From NCBI GenBank assembly GCA_026636295.1, contig CP089457.1, positions 1-64,000 on the forward strand: a stretch of DNA of 64,000 bases, read 5' to 3'. The DNA comes from Medakamo hakoo (lineage: Eukaryota; Chlorophyta; Trebouxiophyceae; Coccomyxaceae). Shown piece after piece: positions 10,504-19,941 of this stretch. Position 1 is the first letter of the stretch. Each line of letters starts with the position of its first letter. The notes under the pieces were generated by a model. That model ran no database searches and was not told the DNA's origin. It worked only from the letters and a program-made list of their open reading frames with translations. Position numbers and translations under genes: made by a program.

Positions 10504-11022
10504 AGAGAGAGAAAAAGCGCATGCACCGTCGGTGAGTTTCCTTTGATGCGACCGCCTCCTGGCCGGGAGCGGACCAAACTCGACCCGCCCACCCTGCAGG
10601 CCCAAGCGCTGGAGGGCCGCGGCTGGGATGGGCGGGGGGTATGGATGCGCCCGTGCGTGCGTGCGATGTTGCGCCTCCTCCCCCCAACACACCTAGCAAA
10701 ACAAGTTGAGAGGTGTGGCCAGCGGCCGCCCTCGGTCCAACACTCACCGGTCTGGGAGTGACAGCACACAACAACAAGTGACCGAAAACAACGCGCGGGC
10801 TGGCACAATGGTAGAGTTACACTTCGTAGATTGTAAAAAAGAAAAGGCAAAAGACAAAACTCCGTGGGAAAGGAGACGCGCCGCGGGCAGGCCTGTCCCC
10901 CCACCCTCCCCGTGCACAGACGGAGTGAGAGGGAGAAAGTGTTTCCAGCCGGACGCGAAAAGCAAACCTTTGCCGCACGGCAGAGAGACGCGAGTAGTAG
11001 GGCGCCCGCCGCCGTCCAGCCA
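10422..11022. other. Intergenic with (GT)n microsatellite
   Basis: 5' flank of array member A and 3' flank of member B. The GT repeat at 10450-10500 is listed separately. The rest is unique; a stretch at 10800-10830 loosely resembles a tRNA A-box but lacks a partner B-box or fold. Confidence 0.5.
10450..10500. repeat. (GT)n dinucleotide microsatellite
   Basis: About 25 uninterrupted GT units, located 30 bp upstream of the start codon of array member A. On that gene's sense strand it reads (AC)n, inside the likely 5' UTR or core promoter. It produces artefactual Thr-His and Cys-Val ORFs. Confidence 0.97.
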
Positions 11023-11641
11023 TCACGCCGTCACGCCCCCACCGCCGACCGGGCAGCCCACCGAGCCCGTGCACGCGTCCAGCATGGGCCCGCCCAGCGC
11101 CGCGCCGGTGCAGCGCGACCCTTGGATCAGCGCGACCACGCCCGCAATCGTCGTCGCTGTGTCGGCGCCGGCCGGCAGGATGTGGAGGCCGTCCAGCAGG
11201 GCTTGGACGTCGCCATCGCACGCGCAGCCCGCCGACACAAAGGCCCGCAGGGACGTGCAGCACTCGTCGGTGAGGGCGTCGGCGCCGACGAGGGCGGCCA
11301 CGTCCGCCTGCACGGCCGGGCAGGTGACGCCGCCCTCCGCGTACGCGGCCACCGTGTTGGCCGCCCCGAAGAAGGGCTGGCGAATGCCGACGCACGCGCC
11401 GTGCGAAATGGCCGTGATCTCGGACGCGCAGTCGGCTGGGGTGAGAGAGTGTGGAGAGGTTTACGTGAGGGAAGGCGAGGGGGGGGGGATGGAGGCGTGG
11501 TTGAGGAGGTGCGGCGGAGCGGTGCGGAGGGGAGACGGGCCACCGCCACCCCGCCACCTCACCTTTCACACCGGACGCGGCAGACGCCAGCAGGGCCAGG
11601 GCGCCGACGGCTGCGACAGACGGGCGGAGGGAGGGGACCAT
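11023..11641 (-). CDS. Small secreted 10-Cys protein, array member B
   Basis: Two exons (11563-11641, 11023-11435) encode 163 residues. The leader (VGALALLASAASG) is a signal peptide and the only intron is phase 1, immediately after it, as in members A and E. Ten cysteines follow the family signature C-x11-C-x23-C-x19-CC-x10-CxC-...-C-x12-C-x5-C, with the shared LGGPMLDACTGSVGC ending. Closest by eye to member A. Secreted disulfide-rich protein of unknown role; resemblance to plant eight-cysteine proteins is by pattern only. Confidence 0.8.
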
Positions 11642-12327
11642 GTCGCTGGGCGTGGGGAGTGTGTCAGAGGAGGCGAGGAGAGTGAAAAAAAAGCAAAACT
11701 TGTTCCCCTTGCGCGCGCGCGCGGCCACGGACAGCCGGCGACGCCCCCCGGCCTGCCACCGCCCTTCCCACCCGCGCGTCCGGTGGCGCGGTATGGTTGA
11801 CGACGTACGACGAGCGTGGACGACGCTCCAGCTCCGTGCCAGCGTGCGTGGCACGACGGGCTCCCCACCACGCGCGCGCGCCCTGCCTGGAAAAAAAAAA
11901 AAGCCGATGCGTCGGCCAGGTCGGGGCCCGCCGCCCGCCGCCCAGACGCCCACCCACCCCGCCCACCCACCCCACCTCCCCACTCACCTGGAGTGGAGGG
12001 CAAACGCTGACGACTAGGGCTGGCGCAGCAGTGGGTGAGGCAAATGGCTGGCGGGCCTGCCTAAATGAGAGAGCGGGGGAGGCGCGTTTTTTCCTTGGAC
12101 GGGGGAATGAGAGGCGGGCAGAGGTGCGCGCAAAGAGGTTTTTGGTTTACACTCCCCCACACGCGCGCGGGGAAGGGCTTTTCTTTGGTTTTACAATGCA
12201 AAAGGACACACGCACACACACCACGCACACAGCAGCGCCCCAGTCCCACCACCTCCGCCGCGCCCGGCCACCCCAGCACGCGTTCGGGCTAGGGAACACC
12301 CCCACCACCCACCCTCTCTCTCTCTCT
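11642..12327. other. Intergenic within the Cys-rich array
   Basis: 5' flank of member B and 3' flank of member C, 686 bp. On the minus strand a TGTAA motif occurs near 12190, about 135 nt after the member C stop; TGTAA is the usual chlorophyte polyadenylation signal, but it is seen here only occasionally. A12 tract near 11890. No further gene recognised. Confidence 0.45.
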
Positions 12328-12810
12328 TCACCCGCCGGCCGTCATGGCGGGCTGCCCGCCCGCGGCGGCGGGCGCCGCGTCCCCGGCCGGCGGCGGCCCG
12401 ACGGGGATGCAGTTGCCACCGCACGGGTTGTTCAGCGGCTTGTAGCCGGCGGCCGGGTCGGCGCACCGGGACACGGTGGCCAGGCGCGCGCCGCCGCGCA
12501 CCGTGTCGGCCGTGTACCCGCCGACGGCGGCCAGGCGGCCCACGTCCGGGTCGCACCCGCACCCCGCCTCCACGAATTCGCGCAAGTCCGCGCAGCAGGC
12601 ATCGTCCGCGACGGGCAGGGTGAGCTGGACGGAGTGCAGGGTCGCGCAGTCGGCGGCGACGACCGACGCGGCCACGCGCGTCGACTCGGCCTGCATGGGC
12701 CGGCACGCGCCGGAGGACAGGCGCATGGCCATGCGCACGCACTCCGGGGACGCGGACGCGGAGCCAGCCATCAGGGCGGCGGCGAGGAAGGCGAGCGTGC
12801 GCAGGGACAT
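12328..12810 (-). CDS. Small secreted 10-Cys protein, array member C (intronless)
   Basis: Single exon of 160 residues with a clear signal peptide (MSLRTLAFLAAALMAGSASA). The cysteine pattern matches its neighbours: C-x11-C-x18-C-x16-CC-x10-CxC-...-C-x13-C-x3-C, with ADLREFVEAGCGCD in the centre. It differs by lacking the post-signal intron, by a shorter last loop (x3), and by a Gly/Ala/Pro tail of about 30 residues after the last cysteine. The first residues MSLR are identical to member E. Loss of the intron, perhaps through a retrocopy or gene conversion, is an inference. Confidence 0.8.
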   Translation of the reverse strand: MSLRTLAFLAAALMAGSASASPECVRMAMRLSSGACRPMQAESTRVAASVVAADCATLHSVQLTLPVADDACCADLREFVEAGCGCDPDVGRLAAVGGYTADTVRGGARLATVSRCADPAAGYKPLNNPCGGNCIPVGPPPAGDAAPAAAGGQPAMTAGG

Positions 12811-13533
12811 GGTGGCGTGTGTTTTTATTCTTTTCTTGGCTGGGGAGTGCGAGAGGGCGGGGACGGGGGGGAGGGGAAGGTGAGCGCAGGCGCGCGAGGG
12901 TGCATGCGGGGCGGGGACGAGCCGGGGCACGACGAACGAGGGCAGGAGCGCCCTCATCGCTCGCGCACCCGCATCGGCCGGAAAGCCGAGCATTTGCAGG
13001 CCCCATGCGAGGCGGAAGCGGGCCAAAAGAGTGCGTCACACGCCCCAGGTGGCGGTGTCGGAACAAGCCCGCCGAGGCTAGCTCGCGCTGCGTCGCGGCC
13101 AAGCCTGCGCAGGCAAGCAGCCCGGGGGCCAGGCTTGTGGCTCTGCCCACCGCCCACCGCGCGCCCCGTGCGTGGCCTGGCCCTGTGCCTCCGAGGAGAG
13201 CGGGTGCGGCCCAGATCCGTGGGTCCTAGCCGCGCGGCGGGGGGGAGTCATCCGCAACGGAGAGGGAGGGGGAACTGCGCGTCCGCGGGCGATGGAAGGG
13301 GGCGGCGGTGCGGCCACACCGCGCGCCTCCGCCTCCTTTAAGCATGCTTGCAGGAGCCTGACCGTCTCAAGCCTGGGCCTTGAAGGGTCAGGCAGTGGAT
13401 TGGCCACGGGCGAGCGTGTTTTTGGCGACGCACCTTGTGTGCTCGGGCCCGGAATTAGACGCAGTGTGAGCGAGCAAGCGGCGCGCCGCCACTCACTTGC
13501 TCCTTTCCCCACACAACTACACGCCCGATAAAA
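12811..13533. other. Intergenic, divergent promoter region in the array
   Basis: 723 bp between the start codons of member C (-) and member D (+). GC-rich unique sequence; no recognisable ORF, TATA box, RNA or repeat. It probably contains both promoters. Confidence 0.45.
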
Positions 13534-14296
13534 ATGAAGACCGTCGCCCTCTTCCTGTTCGTCTGCGTCGGCCTGGTGGCGGCGCTACCGCCCTTACCCA
13601 AACCGCCGGTGTTGGGCAACCCCGCGTGCTTGGCGCACGTCAACACGCTGCGCAGCGGCGCGTGCGAACCCGTTGCCAAGAAAATCACGAAAGACACGGC
13701 CGCCAAGATTTCGGGCGCGTCCTGCGCTGAACTAGAAGCCCTGGACATTGTGTCTGACGTACGAAAGGCGGGAGGCGGCGGGAGGAGGGGCGGGCGCCCC
13801 CCCCTGGCGACGCGTGTGGCGCCGCCTGCTATGGTTTTTTTTGGCATGCGCGCCGCCGCGCCGTCCAACTACACACCGCCGCCCGCCCGCCTCACCTCCC
13901 TTCCCGCCCCATCCCCCGTCCTCCAGGCCTCCGAAGCGTGCTGCGCGGACGCCGTCAAGTTTGTGCAGGACGTAAGTTTGGTGGCAGCTGTGTTTTGGGG
14001 GGGGGACCGGTTCTTGTGTCTCACACAGCTAGGCCGCCACAACCACGGCAGGTCCAAACTCACCCCCACCGACCCACCCACCACAGGGCTGCGGCTGCGA
14101 CCCGGGCATCCTGGGCTTGATCAACGCGGCCAACGTGGACGCGGACGTCCTGTCCGGCGCGGTCCGCCTGGCGCAGACGTCCAGGTGCGCGGCCGCCGCG
14201 CCGGCCGGGTGGGTCAACCCCTGCGAGGGCGCGACGTCGTGCCTGGCGGCGGCGGCGCCCGTGAAAAAAGCGCCGGCGGCTGCCAAGGCTGGGTGA
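13534..14296 (+). CDS. Small secreted 10-Cys protein, array member D
   Basis: Exons 13534-13758, 13927-13971 and 14087-14296 give 159 residues. Signal peptide MKTVALFLFVCVGLVAA. Both introns are phase 0 and sit in the middle of the cysteine domain, one before and one inside the CC-x10-CxC segment, unlike the phase-1 leader intron of A, B and E. The second exon is only 45 nt (ASEACCADAVKFVQD). Cysteine spacing is C-x11-C-x19-C-x15-CC-x10-CxC-...-C-x11-C-x5-C. A Lys/Ala tail ends the protein. It is the only plus-strand member, so an inversion separates it from its neighbours. Confidence 0.8.
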
Positions 14297-14708
14297 GGGT
14301 GGTGAGGGGGAGACCGTGCCTGCTGGGAGGGGGCGGCGTGTGGGAGCGTGTGTGTGAGAAAACACACGGCACCACCCCCTCCCTGCTGTGTGCTCCCTGC
14401 AAACCTCTCGACAAGGGAGCGCGGCAGGGCGGGGTGGGGTTTTGCTTTTTGCTTTTCGGAAACAACACAAAAGAATCATTTTTGCAAAGGGCCAGCCGGC
14501 CTGGACGGCTGGTGTTGTGGGGGGGTTCACGGTCTCTCAACTGTCCAGGGTCGAGCGCGCGGACGGAGCGGCAAGGGAGGGAAGAGCCGCAAGCCTCCCA
14601 CCCTCACCACCCGCCAGCACACGCGCGTCGCAGATATAAACACATACACACTGACTCTCAAAATCCCACGCTCCCAAAAGCAAGGCCGCCGGCTCCATGG
14701 GCGCATCA
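14297..14708. other. Intergenic between convergent array members
   Basis: 3' flanks of members D (+) and E (-). An AT-richer patch with ATATAAACA near 14634 stands out from the surroundings. No gene seen. Confidence 0.45.
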
Positions 14709-15373
14709 TCACACCGCGCCACGGCAGCCCACATCGTTGGTGCACGGGTCCATGATCGGCCCGCCGTGCGCGGCGTCCGCGCAGGAGCCGGCCTGCGCCA
14801 TCTTCAGCGCGGCCGCCAAGTCGGCGGGCGTGCCGCCGCCCAGCTGGACGAGCTCGCCCACGTCCTCGTCGCAGGCGCAGCCCATGGTGATGAACTGGCG
14901 CATCTGGACGCAGCAGTCCTCGGACGCGACGGGCATCTGGGCCTGGAACGCGATGACGGCCGGGCACTCCATCGCCAGGATGTCGGCCGTGTGGGCCTGG
15001 GTCGCGGCCTGCAGCCCCGCGCACGGGCCCGCCCGCATCTGGGTGGCCAGCGTCGCGCACTCGGACTTGGACTCCACGGACAGTTTGGCTGGAGAGTGGT
15101 GTGGGTGTGGTGTGGCGGGGGTGGAGGTGTGGGTGCGTCGCGTCGCGCGCGAGAGAGAGGGTGGCCGTCAGCCCCTTGCCTGGTTTCTTGCCCCCCGCGC
15201 ACGACCAAAACAACCGGGCACGCCGGCCGCGGCTGCACGCAGGTGCGGGCGTGCGCGGCTGCCGCCCCTGGGTGCTCCATCGCCACCTCCACCCCTCCAG
15301 ACCCACCTTGTCCGTACGCCGTGGACGACAGGGCGGCCACCAGGGCGGCGAGCAGGGCGGCGCGCAGGGACAT
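14709..15373 (-). CDS. Small secreted 10-Cys protein, array member E
   Basis: Two exons (15307-15373, 14709-15088) encode 148 residues. Signal peptide MSLRAALLAALVAALSSTAYG; the single intron is phase 1 right after it, as in A and B. Ten cysteines: C-x11-C-x18-C-x16-CC-x10-CxC-...-C-x12-C-x5-C, with VQMRQFITMGCACDED in the centre and HGGPIMDPCTNDVGC at the end. Last member of the array. Function unknown; extracellular or vacuolar location is inferred from the leader and cysteine content. Confidence 0.8.
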
Positions 15374-15916
15374 GGTTTCTGTTGCAGCGTTTTTTTTTGT
15401 TGAACGGGTGGATGGCGGGTGAGCGCATGCGGGGGGGTTGGGGGGGGCAGGGGCAGGGGCAGCAACGCGCCCGCTTCCGCGGTTCCACGCCCACAGCCCT
15501 GGCGCGTGCAGGTCATGGACTATCTACTGGCGGCAGTACATGGAGAAGCAAGCCCCTCCAGCCTCCACACGCCCCGTTCGTTGGACGAGTCGAAAGAGCT
15601 AGCCGCGTGTGTTTGGCTAGCGACCCCTCATTTTGTTTTCGACCGCCGGCGCCCCATCACCCGCCCCCGCCACTCATTCCCAGCCCACTGGGCGGTGTTT
15701 GGACGTCTATGCGGAGCCACTCACCTAGGGAGAAAGAATGAAGGAGGGGCGGCAGGCGCTGCGCTGCGAGGAAAACGGGAGAGGCTCGATGCGAGGCGCG
15801 AGCAAAATGACTGAATGCCCTTCCCCTCTCTACCGCACCCTGCCGCACCCCTCCCTCTCTCCGTGTTTGTAGCCACCGACGGTCGCCCGCCGACAAAAAA
15901 AGAAAACTACAGCCCC
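15374..15916. other. Intergenic
   Basis: 5' flank of array member E and 3' flank of the HAT/TPR gene (both minus strand). Contains a purine-rich GGGGGG/GGGGCAGGGGCAGGGGCAG stretch near 15429-15460. No gene recognised. Confidence 0.45.
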
Positions 15917-17737
15917 CTACCTCGCCCGGCCACCGCCTGCCTGCTGCAACCGCGCCCGCAACCCCGCCGCCAGCTCCGGCTCCTCCCCCCGCTCCTCCTC
16001 AAAGGCCGCCCACGCCGCGATTAGCAGCGCGTCCCCGCTGGCTGCGCCACGGGCAAACAGGGCCCGCGCCGCAGCCGGCTCGCCCGCCTCCGCTTCCAGG
16101 ACCGCCCACTCTCGCAGCACGGCGCCACCCCGGGTGCCGGGCGAGCGGCGGACGCCGGCCGCCAGCACGGCCCGCGCCACGTCCAAGTGGCCGGCCGCGC
16201 GCTCGGCCCGCGCCCAGGCCACCGTCACGCACGGGTTGAAGGGCGCCGCCTCGGAGGCGGCCGCGAACAGGGCGCGGGCAGCCTGCAAATCCCCGCGCCG
16301 GCGTTCCAGCAGCGCCCAGGCCAGCAGCGTCCGGTCGGCCGCGGCCGCCGGCCCCCGCCCCGCGGCCGCCGCGCGGCGGTACAGGGTCGCCGCGCCCCCC
16401 AAGTTGCCGGCCCGCTTTTCCATGGCCGCCCACTCGCGCAGCAGGCGGGCGGTGGCGGGGCCGGACCGGGGCAGGGCGGACGCGGCGGACGCCAAGATGG
16501 AGCGGGCGGCGGACGCGTCTCCCGCGCGTTCGGCCAGGCGGGCGGCGCCCTCGGCGCACCGCCCGCGGCCGACCGGGTCAAACCTGGGGCCGGCGCTGCT
16601 CCCCAGGCCGCGCGCGTACGCCGCCGCCGCGCCTTCGACGTCGCCCTCGCCTTCAGCGAGCGCTCCCATCGCGGCAGCGACGCGGGCGTTGGCCGGGTCG
16701 GCGGCCGCGGCGCGGGCGAGCAGCCGTGCCGCAGACTGCCTGCGGCCCTTGCTCAGCCGCAGCGCGGCCGCGCCGGCGAGCAGGCGGGCGTCCGCCGGGT
16801 GCGCCCGCAGCCCGGCCGCGTACGCGGCAGCCGCCGCGCCCACGTTTCCAGCCCGCCCCTCCAGGGACGCCAGCCCTAGCACAGCGCGGGCCGAGACGGC
16901 GGCGGCGGCGGCGGCGGGCGGCGCGTCTGCGCCACCCCCCACCACCTCGAGCGCTTGCTTGAACAGGGCGCGCGCCCGGCCCGCCCGCGCCCGCCGGGCT
17001 TCGGTAGACGCCCATTCGGTGAGCAGGCGTGCCCGTTCCACAGGCGGTGCGCTAGCGCACAAAGCGGCTCCAGCGCGGTAGCGCGTCACAGCCGCCGCCG
17101 CGTCGCCGGCCCGCCACGCCCGCCGCGCCCAAGCGCACCAGGCGTCCGCGGAGGTCGGGGCCAGGCGCACGGCGGCAGGAAGGTCACTGGCGGGTGGCGG
17201 CGGCTCTGGAGCAGGGTCTGGCGCGTCCCGGCCGACCAGGACAGCGGCTAGGCGCTCGACGACGGCAGCCTCGGCGGCGGCGTCGCCCGCGGGAGTGGCC
17301 GCCAAGGCGGCCAGGCAGGCCGCGACGGCGGCGTTGAGGGCTGGCGATGCAGCAACGGGCCGAGGAGGCCCGCCAGACGCGGCCGCTGCCGCCGCCGCTG
17401 CTTGCCGTGCCCGCTTGTCCGGGCGGGTGTTGGTCCGCCGGCGGCGAGCGCGGTGGGTCGGGTCGGGCGGGGGGGCTGCCGCGCCGGACGACGCAGACGC
17501 CGCACTCGCCCGCCGCTCGTCCAGCAGCTGTTCCACGGTTTTAGGCAGCTGCGGCCGGGCAGGAACGTCCACCACGACCTCGTACGGCTCAGGATGCGAG
17601 CGGGCTGGGCGTGGCCGTGGGAGCGTGGGACGCGCCGCCCGGCGCGGGCGTGGGCCGACGAGCGCATTCAGTGGCCGCCCCGGCGGCGGCGCACAGCGCG
17701 CCGCCGCCATGTGCTGAGCCACTGCGCAGGAAGGCAT
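15917..17737 (-). CDS. HAT/TPR-repeat organellar RNA-processing-like protein
   Basis: Single exon, 606 residues from the ATG at 17737 (an alternative ATG is at 17710). The Arg/Pro/Ala-rich N-terminus without acidic residues suggests a plastid or mitochondrial targeting peptide, followed by VVVDVPARPQLPKTVEQLLDE. From about residue 190 onward there are at least ten helix-turn-helix half-TPR units of the form W..WA..E...G....AR.LF..A (AWCAWARRAWRAGD, LLREWAAMEKRAGN, VLREWAVLEAEAGE). This is the layout of HCF107/MBB1/MRL1-type RNA-binding HAT proteins that stabilise plastid transcripts. The target RNA is unknown and other HAT-TPR roles cannot be excluded. Confidence 0.7.
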   Translation of the reverse strand: MPSCAVAQHMAAARCAPPPGRPLNALVGPRPRRAARPTLPRPRPARSHPEPYEVVVDVPARPQLPKTVEQLLDERRASAASASSGAAAPPPDPTHRARRRRTNTRPDKRARQAAAAAAAASGGPPRPVAASPALNAAVAACLAALAATPAGDAAAEAAVVERLAAVLVGRDAPDPAPEPPPPASDLPAAVRLAPTSADAWCAWARRAWRAGDAAAAVTRYRAGAALCASAPPVERARLLTEWASTEARRARAGRARALFKQALEVVGGGADAPPAAAAAAVSARAVLGLASLEGRAGNVGAAAAAYAAGLRAHPADARLLAGAAALRLSKGRRQSAARLLARAAAADPANARVAAAMGALAEGEGDVEGAAAAYARGLGSSAGPRFDPVGRGRCAEGAARLAERAGDASAARSILASAASALPRSGPATARLLREWAAMEKRAGNLGGAATLYRRAAAAGRGPAAAADRTLLAWALLERRRGDLQAARALFAAASEAAPFNPCVTVAWARAERAAGHLDVARAVLAAGVRRSPGTRGGAVLREWAVLEAEAGEPAAARALFARGAASGDALLIAAWAAFEEERGEEPELAAGLRARLQQAGGGRAR

Positions 17738-17920
17738 GATGACTGCAGATGCGCGCGCACCGCGTGAGTCAGGCACGAGGGAGCAGCATGGTCGTGGTGT
17801 GACGCCACACACCGTTTTTTTGCGGGTTGGCTAGGCCAAACGAAAAAAAAAGAGTGCGGCGCCCGACGCTCGGCCCGCTCACACACACCCACGCCGGCCC
17901 GCGCACGACAGCGCTACAGG

Positions 17921-19864
17921 ATGGCGTGCCTGTCCCCTCCGTCCGACCCGCTCCCTGTGCGGGTCGACCCGTCGACACGACGCCCAGGAACCTGGGAGGG
18001 CTGGGGCACGTCGCTGGCCTGGTGGGCCAACGTCGTCGGTGAGAGGGGCGCGGGGCGGGAGCGCATGCGTTGCGGGCGGCCTTCCAGCTATTCCCTTGGA
18101 CACAACACACCCCACGCCGCCGCCTCGCTCTCCAGCCCTCTCTCACGCCCGTGACAAACAACACCGTCGCCCCGCCACCACCACCACCCACCAGGCGCCT
18201 TCCCGCCCGCCGACCGCGACCGCATCCTCGACCTGCTGTTTTCCCTGAAGGGCGGCGGCCTGGGCCTGCAAGTCGCCCGGTACAACATCGGCGGGTCGGG
18301 GTGGGCCAGCCCCGACGCCCGCAACTTCAGGGCGGGCGCCAACGTGCCGGCGTACGCGGGCGGCCCGGGCCGCGTGTACGACTGGTCACAAGACGCCGCC
18401 CAGGTCGCCTGCCTGCTGGGCGCCCGGGACCGGGGCGCGTCCAACTTCGAAGCCTTTGCCAACTCGCCGCCGTACTGGATGACGCGGTCCGGGCGCGCGT
18501 CCGGCGCGGCCTGGGGCTGGTGCACCAACCTGCCCAAGACCGCGGTCGGCGACTTTGCGGACTACCTCGTCGACGTGGTGGCCCACTTTGACGTGGCGCA
18601 CGGCCTGCGCTTCAACACGATCGCCCCCTTCAACGAGCCGTGCGAGATTTCGTGGTGGGCGGGCACCAACCAGGAGGGCTGCCGCTTCACGCCGGTCCAG
18701 CAGCGCCGGGTGGTGGCGGCGCTGGCGGCCCGGCTGCGGGACGCGCGCCTCCTCTCACCCGCCGGCTCCGACCCGGCCGACATCAAAATCGCGGTGTCGG
18801 ACGAAAACCGGGTCGACCGCGCCACGACCTCCCTGGAAGCCGCGCTGTCGCGGCGGGTCAAGCTGCGCTCCCGCCCGCCGCGCACGCGCCCGGGCGACGG
18901 CCGCCCGCCCACGGCGGCGGCCGGCGGCGTCGTCGCCACCCTGGCCGGCCTGGCCCCCGCCGACCTGGCCGCCATCGGCCGCGTCAACACGCACTCTTAC
19001 TCCGGCGGGTCGGCCCGCCCCGCCCTGGCCGCGGTCGCGGCCCTGGCGTCCAAGCCGGTGTGGATGTCCGAAGTCGGCTACGGCGCCGCCCCGCCCTCCC
19101 ACCCCGCCTCCGCCTCTGCCCTGGCCACGGGCGTCGCGGAGGACATCAACGCCATGGGCGCCGTCGGCTGGGTGTACTGGCAAGCCGTGGAGGACGCGGA
19201 CGGCGGGTCGTGGAAGGGGCTGCTGCGCTCGGTCCGCCCGCTGTCGTCCCTGCCCTTCCGGCTGGGCTTCACCTGCGCCAACTGGTGGTGGGCGGCGCGG
19301 CAGGCGGCCAAGGGCCTGCGCGTGCGGTTGACGCGCGGCAAGGCCGCGGCGTCCGAATACTTGCAGCCGTGGTGGGGGCTGATCCTCGTCTCCTTTTCCG
19401 GGCGGAGGGGCGGCCCGGCGCGCCTCACCCTGTCCAAACAGTTTTACGGCCTGGCCCAGTACTCCCGCTTCGTGCGGGCGGGGTGGGCCATTCTGGGCGT
19501 GCCGCGCGAGCGGGAGGCCGACACCGTCCTGGCGCTGGCGCCCGACGGGTCCCGGGCCGCCATCATTGCGACCAACGACACCGACGCGGTGCGCGACGCG
19601 GCCTTCGACCTGGGCCCTTTTTTGGCCGCCGCGGCCGGCGGTGGTGGCGGCGGGAAAAAGTCCAAAAAGCCTGCTCCTGCACGCCCAGACTCTGCGTCCA
19701 CCCCTCTGTCCGGCTGGGTCCGCGTCACCCGCACAGACGGTCGCCACAACTGCGCCGACATGGGGAGTGTGCAGGTGACTGGCGCGGGCGGCGAAGCTGT
19801 GCTGGCCGTCCGCCTGCCGCCCCGGTCCGTGACGACGTACGAGGTCGGGGCCGGGGAGGCTTGA
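17921..19864 (+). CDS. GH30 glycoside hydrolase, endo-beta-1,6-galactanase-like
   Basis: Exons 17921-18038 and 18195-19864 (phase-1 intron) encode 595 residues. The start of the barrel, GWGTSLAWWANVVG|GAFP, is split by the intron and is typical of GH30 subfamily 5. Further family marks are RYNIGGSG, EAFANSPPYWMTRSG, the acid/base glutamate in FNEPCEISWW, and the nucleophile glutamate in VWMSEVGYG. A C-terminal beta-sandwich follows (LTLSKQFYGLAQYSRFVRAG to VTTYEVG). Known relatives cut beta-1,6-galactan side chains of arabinogalactans. No signal peptide is visible from this ATG, so an unplaced upstream exon may exist. A Gly8/Lys linker near residue 520 is a local insertion. Confidence 0.85.
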
Positions 19865-19941
19865 GAGAGGGAGGGAGGGAGGGAGGGGAGCGGGGTGACT
19901 GGGCGTGTGTGTGTGGTAAAACGGAACGCCTCCTCCCTCTT

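Noticed and set aside
10440-10510. Thr-His or Cys-Val repeat protein
   Set aside because: Purely the translation of the GT/CA microsatellite; the same applies at 61283-61388.
10795-10850. tRNA-like sequence (TGGCACAATGGTAG resembles an A-box)
   Set aside because: No B-box, no acceptor stem and no cloverleaf could be drawn.
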